A DNA stretch of 64,000 nucleotides from Sipunculus nudus (GCA_026874595.1 CM049312.1:26405956-26469955), one strand, 5' to 3'; shown: positions 1 through 12,729, numbered from the stretch's first letter. Translations and numbers: made by a program. Notes: generated from the sequence alone by a model not told the origin.

Positions 1-3000
1 GCGTTTTGGAATGAAGTTTACTATGTTGTCTTCAGAGTTTGATGTTAGATGTAATTCAGTTGTAATCTTTAGTGCTTGCAGGAGGCTAGGATTATCCACA
101 GCTGTTTCGCTAGATCAGACTTCAGACACATGACTATATTGCTTGTATAGGGTGCCTCTGTATATTTGGATTGTTTGATTTTATGTTAAGACAGGTTCAC
201 AATATTTCACATTTCAAAGATTTAAAAGTTTTAATATAGAGTACTGAACAACTTGCAGGATACTACCCAGTCAGGACATTTATATAACTGCTAAGTGGCT
301 AAATATTTTTTGATAAGATGATATTTGTATTTATAAGCTATGTCAGTTTTAGATATGGAATCTTTGTGCATGTTTCCTGTTATTCCAGGGATATTTTCTA
401 TCATATGTAATGGGCTTTTAGTTTCACTGTGGTTGTCGTTAATTCAATATTTAAGTTATTCAGATATGTCCCATGAAGATAGAACAGGTGTTTCTAATTT
501 ACCTATGCTGACTAGTAATTTTGATTAGTGTGCCGAGGACGATCACACTTAAGGGGTTAGGTATGTTACAAAGTACACACTTATACATATACAGGTCTAG
601 GCGTACAGTGATGTCCAGCCGTTAACTATTAGTTCTGGTCTCTCCGGTCTGATTCCGTAAGGGGCCACCCAGCCAAGCGTTTGCGCGAAGAGGCTGATGG
701 CTTCCCCTCGACCCCTGCTTAATACCCCATATGGATATTTATAGAGAGATAGAGTGTTTTCTGTTAAAGTATATTCTCCATTTGCAAGCAGGTCCTAATT
801 TATATTTCTTAGAATAATAGAGTATCAAGTGGGTCTCTTTGTTCTCTGTATGTACATATATGCCATGATACCTTACCTTATTTAATTTTCCAGTTATTAA
901 TAATTTTTTCAGTTGATAAGTTAAGATCCACATAGTATAATCTATGTTTATTTCACATTACAAGTTAATTATAATTCGTGAAAACGTCACAATTAGTATT
1001 ACTGATAAAGTGTTGTGTGAGCTATCTAGCAAGGTATTGTTTATTGTTGAGCGTATAGTAGTCTTTGGATTATATCCATTTTAAGCGTTAAGAAGAAACA
1101 CACTTTTACTCTGACTGGACCAGATAGCGATATCAGCACCAGCCTTGCAACCCCTGTTTCGTTAAGGTTCTCACTCACGCCTCTAGAATGTATAAGTATA
1201 CTGGGATGGCACTGAAAAGGTGTCAAGTCGGAGGTGTCAAGTCTCAAGTCTCCAGTAGCCTGCTGCTTCAATATATTTTAGTGTATGTGTATGGTGCGAA
1301 CCCGTACGGCTTTAATATATTGATTAAACATCGTCTTAACGTCTGTCTTGAGTTCGAGTTTTCATGAGAGAACCTGCGAGTGGCAACACCTGACAATATT
1401 AACGAATTATTTATTTCATGTATATATAAATTCTTTAAGTACGGGATTTAATAATGTTTAAACAATAAATATTATTAACAAAGCCCGTTATACATTTTAT
1501 TAAAATATTGTATATGCTTATACAACGGATGCTATGTTTAGGCTAACCGTAGACTGTATGTCAACGCAACGTTATACTACGACCGAAAAAAAAATGAGGG
1601 GATCTCGCCGCATGAGATAAAAGCATTTTATTTATAATAAAATTTATCCTTTTTATTTATGTTACAGCAGGCATAATCAAACCTGTTGAAGCGCTGTGTT
1701 CCATGTTAAGTTTGCCGCAACAGGTGAAGCGAAACATACCTGCTTTTGCCAATCGTGTTACATTTATGGAAAAATACGCTGACCGTTTTTGCCCTAATAT
1801 CCGTGTTTCCTTCCATTTTTGGCCCTAATGTACGCTCACAATTCGAGTTGTAGTTTGAATATAATTTCTTGGTTGATATATGCAATATTTTAATATGCCC
1901 TAAATACCAAAATATTGATATAATTTTAAGTTAAACTTAATTAACAGAAAACATACAAGTACATAAAGAAGCTGTTAAAACGTATGTTGTACCTATTGAA
2001 AAAGAGTCATCTGTGTTCCATCAACAGTTTATTTTTATCCCATTATGTCACATATTTTTACCCAAAATATATTTGTGCACATGTAAATTTAAAGCAATAT
2101 ATAGTTAAATAAGTAGGCTTATTTAAAAAAAAAAGGCATGTATCTAAAAGGGATTGCTTTGAATATAATTTTACCGTTATCAGATAAACTACGAAGTTAA
2201 TAACTGAACCTACTGATTTAAGCCTATTTAATCTACAAACGTACTTATTTTCGTTGTTAAAATTGTAATCTTTTTATCAAAATTTAACAATACGTTCTTA
2301 AAAATAATAAAAGAAATCTGCTCTTCCTCTTTATAGTGACACATTTTGCGTATGTTGCAATGATTTATATTATGTGTTTTACCGACATTTGCTTCGGAAA
2401 GCACATTATTTTAAAGGGACATAATCGGGAGCAATATTAAGGCCATTATTTCAACTGTTAGGTTTTGCTTTATTCAGATGTTTTCAGCAAAACCATCCAA
2501 ACACACAGTCTCAGTACTTCTCGAATGGCTGTTTGACACCTTGCTATGGTTCTGTGTTGTGAGGAAACTAAGTCCACGTTTGTATGTTTACGATAACAAG
2601 GCCACGTGACCGGAGGTCTTATTTCGCGCAAGACTAGTCCAAACTAGTCCATACATATACGTAGACCTTCACGTCCTCTGATATCTCTCTGCTTGGTGGA
2701 CATTACTGTCCACACTCGTGTATAGGGGTAAGCCAATAATTTCAGAGCAATATTTTGGCATGTTATAATTAATTTTAAAAAGAAAATGCGATATTTTTCG
2801 TGCTATTTCAATAGCTTTATCGGAAATTTACTCTGGAGAAAAACAATACAGTTAATTCACAACAGTCTGTTTCACGGGATGCGACCCGATCATCAGGTAA
2901 ATGTGGTTAGAATGAAGCTAACGGCGTGGTTTGAAAAGCCGAGACTTTACGAGATTACCTCCGTAAATGAGCCTCTAGCGTAGAAGGGTATTTAAAGAGT

Positions 3001-3040
3001 GCATGCGCACTATTGAGACACACACTCTTTGGAGCCTGCG
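1..3040. other. Non-coding stretch, no gene recognised
   Basis: I see no open frame that looks like a gene, only short chance ORFs with no recognisable domain. Most of the stretch is AT-rich. A TATA-like box (GTATTTAAAG near 2989-2998) precedes the minisatellites and could be the core promoter of a decayed transposon, but no terminal repeat supports this. Confidence 0.5.
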
Positions 3041-3062
3041 AAGTCCAGAAGTGCCTACCGCC

Positions 3063-3356
3063 AGTGATCAGAGAGGTGCAGCTACCAAGTGATCAGAGAG
3101 GTGCAGCTACCAATTGATCAGAGGTGCTGGTACCCAGTGATCAGATAGGTGCTGTTACCCAGTGTCAAGAGAAGCGCTGACACCCAGTCTCCAGAGAGGT
3201 GCTGCGACAAAGAGAAGTGCTGCGACCCAATGACTAGAGAGTTGCAGTGACCAAGTGCCAAGAGAGGTGCTGCGACCCAGTGTCCAGAGAGGTGCTGCAA
3301 CCCAGTGTCCAGAGAGGTGCTGCGACCCAGTGTCTAGAGAGGTGTCCACAGAGGTG
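3063..3356. repeat. 25-bp minisatellite, about 11-12 copies
   Basis: The unit reads roughly GTGATCAGAGAGGTGCAGCTA plus CCAA, drifting to a GTGTCCAGAGAGGTGCTGCG plus ACCCA form toward the right end. One unit is truncated near 3207. The array passes directly into the 22-bp array at 3357. The two units share an ACCCA/TACCCA plus GTGT core, so one may have seeded the other (inference). ORFs read through this array are by-products of the repeat. Confidence 0.9.
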
Positions 3357-6300
3357 CTGTATGTACCCATTTTATTTAGTGTATGTACCCATTTTATTTA
3401 GTGTATGTACCCGTTTATTTTGTGTATGTTCCCGTTTTATAAAGTGTATGAACCCCTTTTATTTAGTGTATGTACCCATTTTATTTAGTGTATGTAGCCA
3501 TTTTATTTAGTGTATGTACCCCTTTTATTTAGTGTATGTAACCATTTTATTTAGTGAATGTACCCATTTTATTGAGTGTATGTACCCGTTTTATTGAGTG
3601 TATGTACCCGTTTTATTGAGTGTATGTACCCGTTTTATTGAGTGTATGTACCCGTTTAATTTAGTGTATGTTCCCTTTTCATTTAGTGTATGTACCCGTT
3701 TTATTGAGTGTATGTACCCGTTTTATTGAGTGTATGTACCTGTTTTATTGAGTGTATGTACCTATTTTATTGAGTGTATGTACTCGTTTTATTGAGTGTA
3801 TGTATCCTTTTTATTTAGTGTATGTCCCCATTTTATTGAGTGTATGTACCCGTTTTATTTAGTGTATGTACCCGTTTTATTGAGTGTATGTACCCGTTTT
3901 ATTGAGTGTATGTACCTGTTTTATTTAGTGTATGTACCCGTTTTATTGAGTGTATGTATCCTTTTTATTTAGTGTATGTCCCCATTTTATTGAGTGTATG
4001 TACCCCTTTTATTGAATGTATGTACCCGTTTTATTAAGTGTATGTACCCGTTTTATTGAGGGTATGTACCCATTTTCTTGAGTGTATGTACCCGTTTTAT
4101 TCTGTGTATGTACCCGTTTTTTTAGTGTAAATACCCGTTTTATTTATTGTATGTACCCGTTTTATTGAGTGTATGTACCCGTTTTATTGAGTGTATGTTC
4201 CCGTTTTATTTAGTGAATGTACCTATTTTATTGAGTGTATGTACTCGTTTTATTGATTGTATGTACCCGTTTTATTGAGTGTATGTACCCGTTTTATTGA
4301 GTGTATGTACCCATTTTATTGAGTGTATGTACCCGTTTTATTGAGTGTATGTACCCGTTTTATTGCGTGTATGTACCCGTTTTATTGAGTGTATGTACCC
4401 GTTTAATTTAGTGTATGTTCCCTTTTCATTCAGTGTCTGTACCCGTTTTATTGAGTGTATGTACCCGTTTTATTGAGTGTATGTACCGGTTTTATTGAGT
4501 TTATGTACCCGTTTTTTTAAGTGTATGTTCCCGTTTATTTAGTGTATGTACCCGTTTTATTGAGTGTATGTTCCCGTTTTATTTAGTGTATGTACCCGTT
4601 TTATTGAGTGTATGTACCCGTTTTATTGAGTGTATGTACCCGTTTTATTGAGTGTATGTTCCCGTTTTATTGAGTGTATGTTCCTGTTTATTTAGTGTAT
4701 GTACCCGTTTTATTGAGTGTATGTTCCCGTTTTTTTTTTGTGTATGTACCCGTTTTATTGAGCATATGTACCCGTTTTATTGAGTGTATGTACCTGTTTT
4801 ATTGAGTGTATGTACCCGTTTTATTTAGTGTATGTTCCAGTTTATTTAGTGTATGTACCCGTTTTATTGAGTGTAAGTTCCCGTTTTATTGAGTGTATGT
4901 ACCCGTTTTATTGAGTGTATGTACCCGTTTTATTGAGTGTATGTACCCGTTTAATTGAGTGTATGTTCCCGGTTTATTTAGTGTATGTACCCGTTTTATT
5001 GAGTGTATGTACCCGTTTTATTGAGTGTATGTACCCGTTTTATTGAGTGTATGTACCCGTTTTATTAAGTGTATGTACCCGTTTATTTAGTGTATGTACC
5101 CGTTTTATTGAGTGTATGTTCTCGTTTTATTTAGTGAATGTAACCGTTTTATGGAGTGTATGTACCGTTTTATTTAGTGTATGTACCCGTTTTATTGAGT
5201 GTATGTACCCGTTTTATTGAGTGTATGTTCCCGTTTATTAAGTGTATGTACCTGTTTTTTTTTAGTGTATGTACCCGTTTTATTTAGTGTATATTCCCGT
5301 TTATTTAGTGTATGTACCCGTTTTATTGAGTGTATGTTCCCGTTTTATTGAGTGTATGTACCCGTTTTATTGAGTGTATGTACCCGTTTTATTTAGTGTA
5401 TGTACCCGTTTTTTTAAGTGTATGTTCCCGTTTATTTAGTGTATGTACCCGTTTTATTGAGTGTATGTTCCCGTTTTATTAATGTATGTACCCGTTTTAT
5501 TGAGTGTATGTATCCGTTTTATTGAGTGTATGTACCCGTTTTATTGAGTGTATATTCCAGTTTTATTGAGTGTATGTTCCCGTTTATTAAGTGTATGTAC
5601 CCGTTTTATTGAGTGTATGTTCCCGTTTTTTTTTGTGTGTATGTAACCGGTTTATTGAGTATATGTACCCGTTTTATTGAGTGTATGTACCTGTTTTTTT
5701 GAGTGTATGTACCCGTTTTATTTAGTGTATATTCCCGTTTATTTAGTGTATGTACCCGTTTTATTGAGTGTATGTTCCCGTTTTATTTAGTGTATGTACC
5801 CGTTTTATTGAGTGTATGTACCCGTTTTATTGAGTGTATGTACCCGTTTTATTGATTGTATGTTCCCGATTTATTTAGTGTATGTACCCGTTTTATTGAG
5901 TGTATGTACCGTTTTATTGAGTGTATGTACCCGTTTAATTGAGTGTATGTACCCGTTTTATTAAGTGTATGTACCCGTTTTACTGAGTGTATGTACCCGT
6001 TTTATTGAGTGTATGTACCCGTTTTATTGAGTGTATGTTCCCGTTTTATTGAGTGTATGTTCCCGTTTATTTAGTGTATGAACCCGTTTTATTGAGTGTA
6101 TGTTCCCTTTTTTTTTTTTTGTGTGTATGTACCCGTTTTATTGAGTATATGTACCCTTTTTATTGAGTGTATGTACCTGTTTTATTGAGTGTATGTACCC
6201 GTTTTATTTAGTGTATGTTCCCGTTTATTTAGTGTATGTACCAGTTTTATTGAGTGTATGTTCCCGTTTTATTGAGTGTATGTACCCGTTTTATTGAGTG

Positions 6301-8976
6301 TATGTACCCGTTTTATTGAGTGTATGTACCCGTTTTATTGACTGTATGTTCCCGATTTATTTAGTGTATGTACCCGTTTTATTGAGTGTATGTACCCGTT
6401 TTATTGAGTGTATGTACCCGTTTTATTGAGTGTATGTACCCGTTTTATTAAGTGTATGTACCCGTTTATTTAGTGTATGTACCCGTTTTATTGAGTGTAT
6501 GTTCTCGTTTTATTTAGTGAATGTAACCGTTTTATTGAGTGTATGTACCCGTTTTATTGAGTGTATGTACCCGTTTTATTGAGTGTATGTACCCGTTTTA
6601 TTAAGTGTATGTACCCGTTTATTGAGTGTATGTACCCGTTTCATTTAGTGTATGTTCTCGTTTTATTTAGTGAATGTAACCGTTTTATGGAGTGTATGTA
6701 CCCGTTTTATTGAGTGTAAGTTCCCGTTTTATTGAGTGTATGTACCCGTTTTATTGAGTGTATGTACCCGTTTTATTGAGTGTATGTACCCGTTTAATTG
6801 AGTGTATGTTCCCGGTTTATTTAGTGTATGTACCCGTTTTATTGAGTGTATGTACCCGTTTTATTGAGTGTATGTACCCGTTTTATTGAGTGTATGTACC
6901 CGTTTTATTAAGTGTATGTACCCGTTTATTTAGTGTATGTACCCGTTTTATTGAGTGTATGTTCTCGTTTTATTTAGTGAATGTAACCGTTTTATGGAGT
7001 GTATGTACCGTTTTATTTAGTGTATGTACCCGTTTTATTGAGTGTATGTACCCGTTTTATTGAGTGTATGTTCCCGTTTATTAAGTGTATGTACCTGTTT
7101 TTTTTTAGTGTATGTACCCGTTTTATTTAGTGTATATTCCCGTTTATTTAGTGTATGTACCCGTTTTATTGAGTGTATGTTCCCGTTTTATTGAGTGTAT
7201 GTACCCGTTTTATTGAGTGTATGTACCCGTTTTATTTAGTGTATGTACCCGTTTTTTTAAGTGTATGTTCCCGTTTATTTAGTGTATGTACCCGTTTTAT
7301 TGAGTGTATGTTCCCGTTTTATTAATGTATGTACCCGTTTTATTGAGTGTATGTATCCGTTTTATTGAGTGTATGTACCCGTTTTATTGAGTGTATATTC
7401 CAGTTTTATTGAGTGTATGTTCCCGTTTATTAAGTGTATGTACCCGTTTTATTGAGTGTATGTTCCCGTTTTTTTTTGTGTGTATGTAACCGGTTTATTG
7501 AGTATATGTACCCGTTTTATTGAGTGTATGTACCTGTTTTTTTGAGTGTATGTACCCGTTTTATTTAGTGTATATTCCCGTTTATTTAGTGTATGTACCC
7601 GTTTTATTGAGTGTATGTTCCCGTTTTATTTAGTGTATGTACCCGTTTTATTGAGTGTATGTACCCGTTTTATTGAGTGTATGTACCCGTTTTATTGATT
7701 GTATGTTCCCGATTTATTTAGTGTATGTACCCGTTTTATTGAGTGTATGTACCGTTTTATTGAGTGTATGTACCCGTTTAATTGAGTGTATGTACCCGTT
7801 TTATTAAGTGTATGTACCCGTTTTACTGAGTGTATGTACCCGTTTTATTGAGTGTATGTACCCGTTTTATTGAGTGTATGTTCCCGTTTTATTGAGTGTA
7901 TGTTCCCGTTTATTTAGTGTATGAACCCGTTTTATTGAGTGTATGTTCCCTTTTTTTTTTTTTGTGTGTATGTACCCGTTTTATTGAGTATATGTACCCT
8001 TTTTATTGAGTGTATGTACCTGTTTTATTGAGTGTATGTACCCGTTTTATTTAGTGTATGTTCCCGTTTATTTAGTGTATGTACCAGTTTTATTGAGTGT
8101 ATGTTCCCGTTTTATTGAGTGTATGTACCCGTTTTATTGAGTGTATGTACCCGTTTTATTGAGTGTATGTACCCGTTTTATTGACTGTATGTTCCCGATT
8201 TATTTAGTGTATGTACCCGTTTTATTGAGTGTATGTACCCGTTTTATTGAGTGTATGTACCCGTTTTATTGAGTGTATGTACCCGTTTTATTAAGTGTAT
8301 GTACCCGTTTATTTAGTGTATGTACCCGTTTTATTGAGTGTATGTTCTCGTTTTATTTAGTGAATGTAACCGTTTTATTGAGTGTATGTACCCGTTTTAT
8401 TGAGTGTATGTACCCGTTTTATTGAGTGTATGTACCCGTTTTATTAAGTGTATGTACCCGTTTATTGAGTGTATGTACCCGTTTCATTTAGTGTATGTTC
8501 TCGTTTTATTTAGTGAATGTAACCGTTTTATGGAGTGTATGTACCCGTTTTATTTAGTGTATGTACCCGTTTTATTGAGTGTATGTACCCGTTTTATTGA
8601 GTGTATGTACCCGTTTTATTGAGTGTATGTACCCGCTTAATGGAGTATATGTACCCGTTTAATGTAGTGTATGTACCCGTTTTATTGAGTGTATGTACCC
8701 GTTTTATTGAGTGTATGTACCCGTTTAATTGAGTGTATGTACCCGTTTAATTGAGTGTATGTACCCGTTTTATTGAGTGTATGTACCCGATTTATTGAGT
8801 GTATGTACCCGTTTTATTAAGTGTATGTACCCGTTTTATTAAGTGTATGTACCCGTTTTATTGAGTGTATGGACCCGATTTATTGAGTGTATGTACCTGT
8901 TTTATTGAGTGTATGTACACGTTTTATTGAGTGTATGTACCTGTTCTATTAAGTTAATGTATCTGTTTTATTAAGT
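3357..8976. repeat. 22-bp satellite array, about 255 copies
   Basis: The main unit is GTGTATGTACCCGTTTTATT plus GA. Common variants are TATTTAGT for TATTGAGT, TTCCCG for TACCCG, and a 21-bp form with one T fewer. The array is continuous for 5.6 kb and decays at its right edge (8940-8976). Because 22 is not a multiple of 3, the ORFs through it encode shifting VCTRFIECMYP-like strings. They are not genes. Confidence 0.97.
4867..8552. repeat. 1,843-bp tandem duplication inside the 22-bp array
   Basis: Rare monomer variants recur at a constant offset of 1,843 bp. Examples are GTGTAAGTTC at 4871 and 6714, TATATTCCAG at 5551 and 7394, AACCCGT after ATG at 6081 and 7924, GTTCTCG at 5118/6961 and 6501/8344, and GTTTCATTTA at 6638 and 8481. 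The match begins just before 4871 and breaks near 8552 (TATTGAG versus TATTTAG). The two copies, about 84 monomers each, look nearly identical. That means either a very recent unequal exchange or an assembly artefact. Confidence 0.9.
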
Positions 8977-9360
8977 CAGGCGTAACAGGCCTGGAACCTT
9001 ATCTGGTAGGTGATTTTGAACCCTGTAGCTTTGATTTTCTTTTATCATATACTCATGTTTAGCCACTGACTCGTGTTATGTTGAGTGCTGAGAAATTGTT
9101 TTGACAGTATAGTCAATAACGTATGCAACAGACACCAATAATGCCATATATAATCAGTTAAATAGGAATACCACCACTAGCAAACTAATTATTGCAGGAG
9201 CAAACATATTTTCCAAGAAAGGTTTCTAAACTGGTTTAACTTCATAACAGTGGTTGAAAACTTTGAAATTGTATGTGGGTGTAAGGAGATCTGAGAGTAT
9301 TCTAATTTAAAAACTTACAACACTATACAAGCATTGTGAATTTTTATGTACATACATGCA
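8977..9360. other. Unique AT-rich spacer
   Basis: Sequence between the 22-bp array and the 397-bp repeats. No gene or clear repeat is seen. Confidence 0.5.
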
Positions 9361-10412
9361 GGATCACTTCTGTATAGCCTGAAAACGCTGCCATCCTGCT
9401 TAAAAATGTCGATTTTGGAATAACTGCTACGTTTTTAAAACACCAACATTTAAAAGGGAAATTCTTCAGCCAAATATAAATATGATCAGTGCGGTAACTT
9501 GATTTTTCTGCTAAATTTAACATAAAACCCTTTTGTGCTTATGTTTGATTAAGTCTAATTTTACATGCTTCTGTGAAATATGAAAGATGAAAGCCAAAGT
9601 GAAAATAAGTGTATTAAGTGTATGTACCCGTTTTACTGAGTGTATGTACCCGTTTTATTGAGTGTATGTACCCGTTTTATTGAGTGTATGTTCCCGTTTT
9701 ATTGAGTGTATGTTCCCGTTTATTTAGTGTATGAACCCGTTTTATTGAGTGTATGCAGGATCACTTCTGTATAGCCTGAAAACGCTGCCATCCTGCTTAA
9801 AAATGTCGATTTTGGAATAACTGCTACGTTTTTAAAACACCAACATTTAAAAGGGAAATGCTTCAGCCAAATATAAATATGATCAGTGCGGTAACTTGAT
9901 TTTTCTGCTAAATTTAACATAAAACCCTTTTGTGCTTATGTTTGATTAAGTCTAATTTTACATGCTTCTGTGAAATATGAAAGATGAAAGCCAAAGTGAA
10001 AATAAGTGTATTAAGTGTATGTACCCGTTTTACTGAGTGTATGTACCCGTTTTATTGAGTGTATGTACCCGTTTTATTGAGTGTATGTTCCCGTTTTATT
10101 GAGTGTATGTTCCCGTTTATTTAGTGTATGAACCCGTTTTATTGAGTGTATGCAGGATCACTTCTGTATAGCCTGAAAACGCTGCCATCCTGCTTAAAAA
10201 TGTCGATTTTGGAATAACTGCTACGTTTTTAAAACACCAACATTTAAAAGGGAAATTCTTCAGCCAAATATAAATATGATCAGTGCGGTAACTTGATTTT
10301 TCTGCTAAATTTAACATAAAACCCTTTTGTGTTTGTTTGATTAAGTCTAATTTTACATGCTTCTGTGAAATATGAAAGATGAAAGCCAAAGTGAAAATAA
10401 AAATCTCTAAAT
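9361..10412. repeat. 397-bp chimeric tandem repeat, 2.6 copies
   Basis: GGATCACTTCTGTATAGCCT occurs at 9361, 9758 and 10155, an exact 397-bp period. Each full unit is about 255 bp of non-satellite sequence followed by about 140 bp (six to seven monomers) of the 22-bp satellite. The satellite block keeps the rare variants TTTTACTGAG, two TTCCCG monomers and ATGAACCCG in the order found at about 5946-6103 and 7789-7945 of the main array, so it was copied from there. The third copy continues past the junction into non-satellite DNA (after about 10400) and probably shows the ancestral sequence. Confidence 0.92.
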
Positions 10413-10419
10413 TAACAGA

Positions 10420-10424
<5 letters not shown>

Positions 10425-10460
<36 letters not shown>

Positions 10461-10466
10461 TTGAAG

Positions 10467-10512
<46 letters not shown>
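10425..10512. repeat. Two (TA)n microsatellites
   Basis: Two long AT/TA runs separated by GCTTGAAGAA. They produce spurious IYIYIY ORFs on both strands. Confidence 0.95.
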
Positions 10513-10515
<3 letters not shown>

Positions 10516-11029
10516 TAATGTGTACGGAGTTGGGTTTTTAATTGACCATGGTTTACCTGCTTCCGTTCTGGTTTGACTCCTCAAATTCGGCAGACGTATC
10601 GGCGGTGAGCTCTCCAGGACAAGTTTTTTTTATTTTGCGGGATTATACCCTAATATGCCGAATAATTATTAATTTCAATATTTCCCATGCAAAATAATAG
10701 ACAATGCAACGAACCAAGGCGGAAGTGGTTTCTTTGCTAAATGCTTTCATCGAAATATATCACACTGCTTTCTTTTTATCTGGGAGAGTAGTCAATTGTG
10801 CATCAGACCTACTTAAACCAAATATTTAATACTGTTAGTATATATTTTTCTGGGCCTATCTTTTTCACGTAGGCAGCTATACGTTTCGCGTACAAGAGAC
10901 TTCAACGACATATGCATGTGTATACAATGTTACAGGTGTCTGTTTTATTGTGCGCAGGAGTGTTACATGTGTCTGTGATATTCTGATTCGTGTAGCGCAG
11001 GCATTGTTCGTTGCTATGGGAACCTCGCT

Positions 11030-11676
11030 TGTTGGGCGTTGGCTCGCGTGTGGGGTCTGAAGCGTAGAGACACAGCTTTTTTTTTGTTATAGATGTTTCG
11101 GGCCTGTTCATGTACGTGTGTATTGTTCTTTGAAATTTTCCATTTCTAGAATTTTCGGGTGAGAAGCTAAAAATTAAGGGCTGTGTTTAGAAAGGATAAT
11201 ACCAGCGAGCACTAAGAGTGTTACTTTCTCATCAGTTTTGGGACCTTTTCTGATAATTGCAGTGGTGTCAGATATTCAACGGATTTTATACAGATTTAAT
11301 ACGGACTTTCTCCAGTTTGCCTTTGGATTATTACAATTTATGTGGGTTATTTATGTTAAAGGACTCTTGTTGAGCTGTGACTGTGGTAGTATCCTGAATC
11401 AAAGCCTGGGATCCGGACACTCTGGTACTGTACATTTTTATTTTTATACTGTGAAATTGTATTGATTTGGTGTATTGTAATCTTAAGATTGTTCTAAGAA
11501 TTAATTATAATTATTTGTTAACAAAAAACCATTGATATTCATTCCCCTAGACATATCTTTATTCATTCCGCTAGACATTTCACGCTGCCTAGTGTTGTGG
11601 AATTTGATTTTTTTTATCTCCCTACTAAAATATACGCCCGTAACGACTACGTGATCTGTTGTTATTAGTTTCCGTA
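11030..11676 (+). mobile_element. LTR-like dispersed repeat, plus orientation
   Basis: This segment is homologous, in the opposite orientation, to 42349-43043, and in part to 63861-64000. Shared landmarks are GGGCTGTGTTTAGAA, TTGTATTGATTTGGTGTATTG, AATTATAATTA, CCCCTAGACAT and TTTCACGCTGCCTAGTGTT. A plausible start is TGTTGGGC at 11030, and the end is near TTTCCGTAA at 11676. The left boundary, the right-end CA and a target duplication are not clear, so calling it a solo LTR rests on the better-preserved copy at 42349-43043. Confidence 0.45.
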
Positions 11677-12180
11677 AAAACAAACAAGGCATGTGTCTGT
11701 TAACATGCCTTAGACTATACCCTCAGTTGACTACACGGAAAAAAAAAACATCGTGTTCCACGATGTCGCCTGAGCTTTAATAATACAAAGCATCTTTTTA
11801 TATAATTTCACGGTAGATTGCTTCTTTATACAATCGTTAAATCAACGATATTTCCACAGCAATAAAGCTGTCGGTTGTTGTTGTTTATCTAAAAAAAAAC
11901 TTCTCACTTAAAAATTCGAACATCATGTATATGCCTCACGTCTCCATCCATAATTTTTTTTGGGTGAAATTTCCGGAATATAATTATTTTTCTTTCTATG
12001 TTGATATTTTGTTGGAGGGTGTTCCTGGAGAATTCTAGCAGAGGTTATCTTTATATCATTTAAGTGAAACTCATGACATAAGTTCCTGCAAATACCTTAG
12101 GATTTTTTTAATGCGTCGTTTAGTTCCCATCAGCCCGTAAAACAAATTTGCATCAGATGGATTTTACACGGGTGCTGCTA

Positions 12181-12254
<74 letters not shown>
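12181..12254. repeat. (TA)n microsatellite
   Basis: About 37 TA units, ending about 20 bp before the miniature LTR element. Confidence 0.95.
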
Positions 12255-12259
<5 letters not shown>

Positions 12260-12275
12260 AATATAGATATATTTG

Positions 12276-12729
12276 TCAGTCAGATTATTCAGGGGAAAAT
12301 ATTGGGCCGATCCGGGATTCCAACCCATGTCAGTGGCGCACATGTCCGGCGTTCCAACCGCTTCGCTAGAAAAGCAAGTTTCACTAGCGAGACAGTTGGG
12401 TCCGATTTTATGTCACCCCGTAACACATCCCCTCTTAGGAGCGTTCTGCCATCAGAACAAGACTATCCCAGGAGTCACACCTTCGGTATACTAGGTGGCG
12501 GCAATTTCCTAATTTCTTCAAACCACCATTCCCCGGGCCACAAATTTTGCCGTTACGTTGGACGAGCCCCGATTTGTTACGAAGACAAATTATTCAGGGG
12601 AAATTCTGGGCCGATCCGGGATTCGAACCCATGTCGGTGGCGCACGTGTCCGGCGGTCCAACCGCTTCGCTAAAAAAGGAAGCTTTACTAGCTAGACTCT
12701 TCGGTCCGCTTTTATGTCATCCCGTAACA
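12276..12729 (-). mobile_element. Miniature LTR retrotransposon (TRIM-like), copy 1
   Basis: Two related about 150-bp terminal repeats (about 12279-12425 and 12575-12729) flank 149 bp of non-coding sequence. The right copy starts TGTTACGA and ends CCCGTAACA, LTR-style. The outer 12-14 bp of the left copy are altered. Read on the minus strand, the 5' LTR (right copy) is followed by AA and TCGGGGCTCGTCC, a degraded tRNA-Pro-like primer-binding site. The sequence before the 3' LTR contains the purine run AAGAGGGGA. The same architecture, with a homologous spacer, recurs at 41632-42071, so the whole unit moves as one element. There is no ORF, so it must depend on proteins made elsewhere. A tRNA-derived SINE dimer is the main alternative. 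Confidence 0.7.
12618..12672 (-). promoter_or_regulatory. tRNA-type Pol III promoter inside the LTR
   Basis: On the minus strand TAGCGAAGCGG (A box, fits TRGYNNARNNG) is followed about 32 nt later by GGTTCGAATCC (B box, exact consensus). This is the spacing of a real tRNA gene. Both boxes lie in the same sense as the element. The equivalent boxes occur in the other LTR copies, with one B-box change in the left copy at 12 kb (GGTTGGAATCC). Confidence 0.75.

Noticed and set aside
8404-8622. Open frame reading MYVPVLLSVCTRF-like strings
   Set aside because: It is a translation of the 22-bp satellite. The same holds for 3118-3510.
3063-10412. A CRISPR array, because of the many regular short repeats
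   Set aside because: The units are head-to-tail without unique spacers, and the genome is eukaryotic.
10117-10584. 155-residue minus-strand ORF and its opposite-strand partner
   Set aside because: The bulk is IYIYIY from a TA microsatellite plus 397-bp repeat sequence. It is not a gene.
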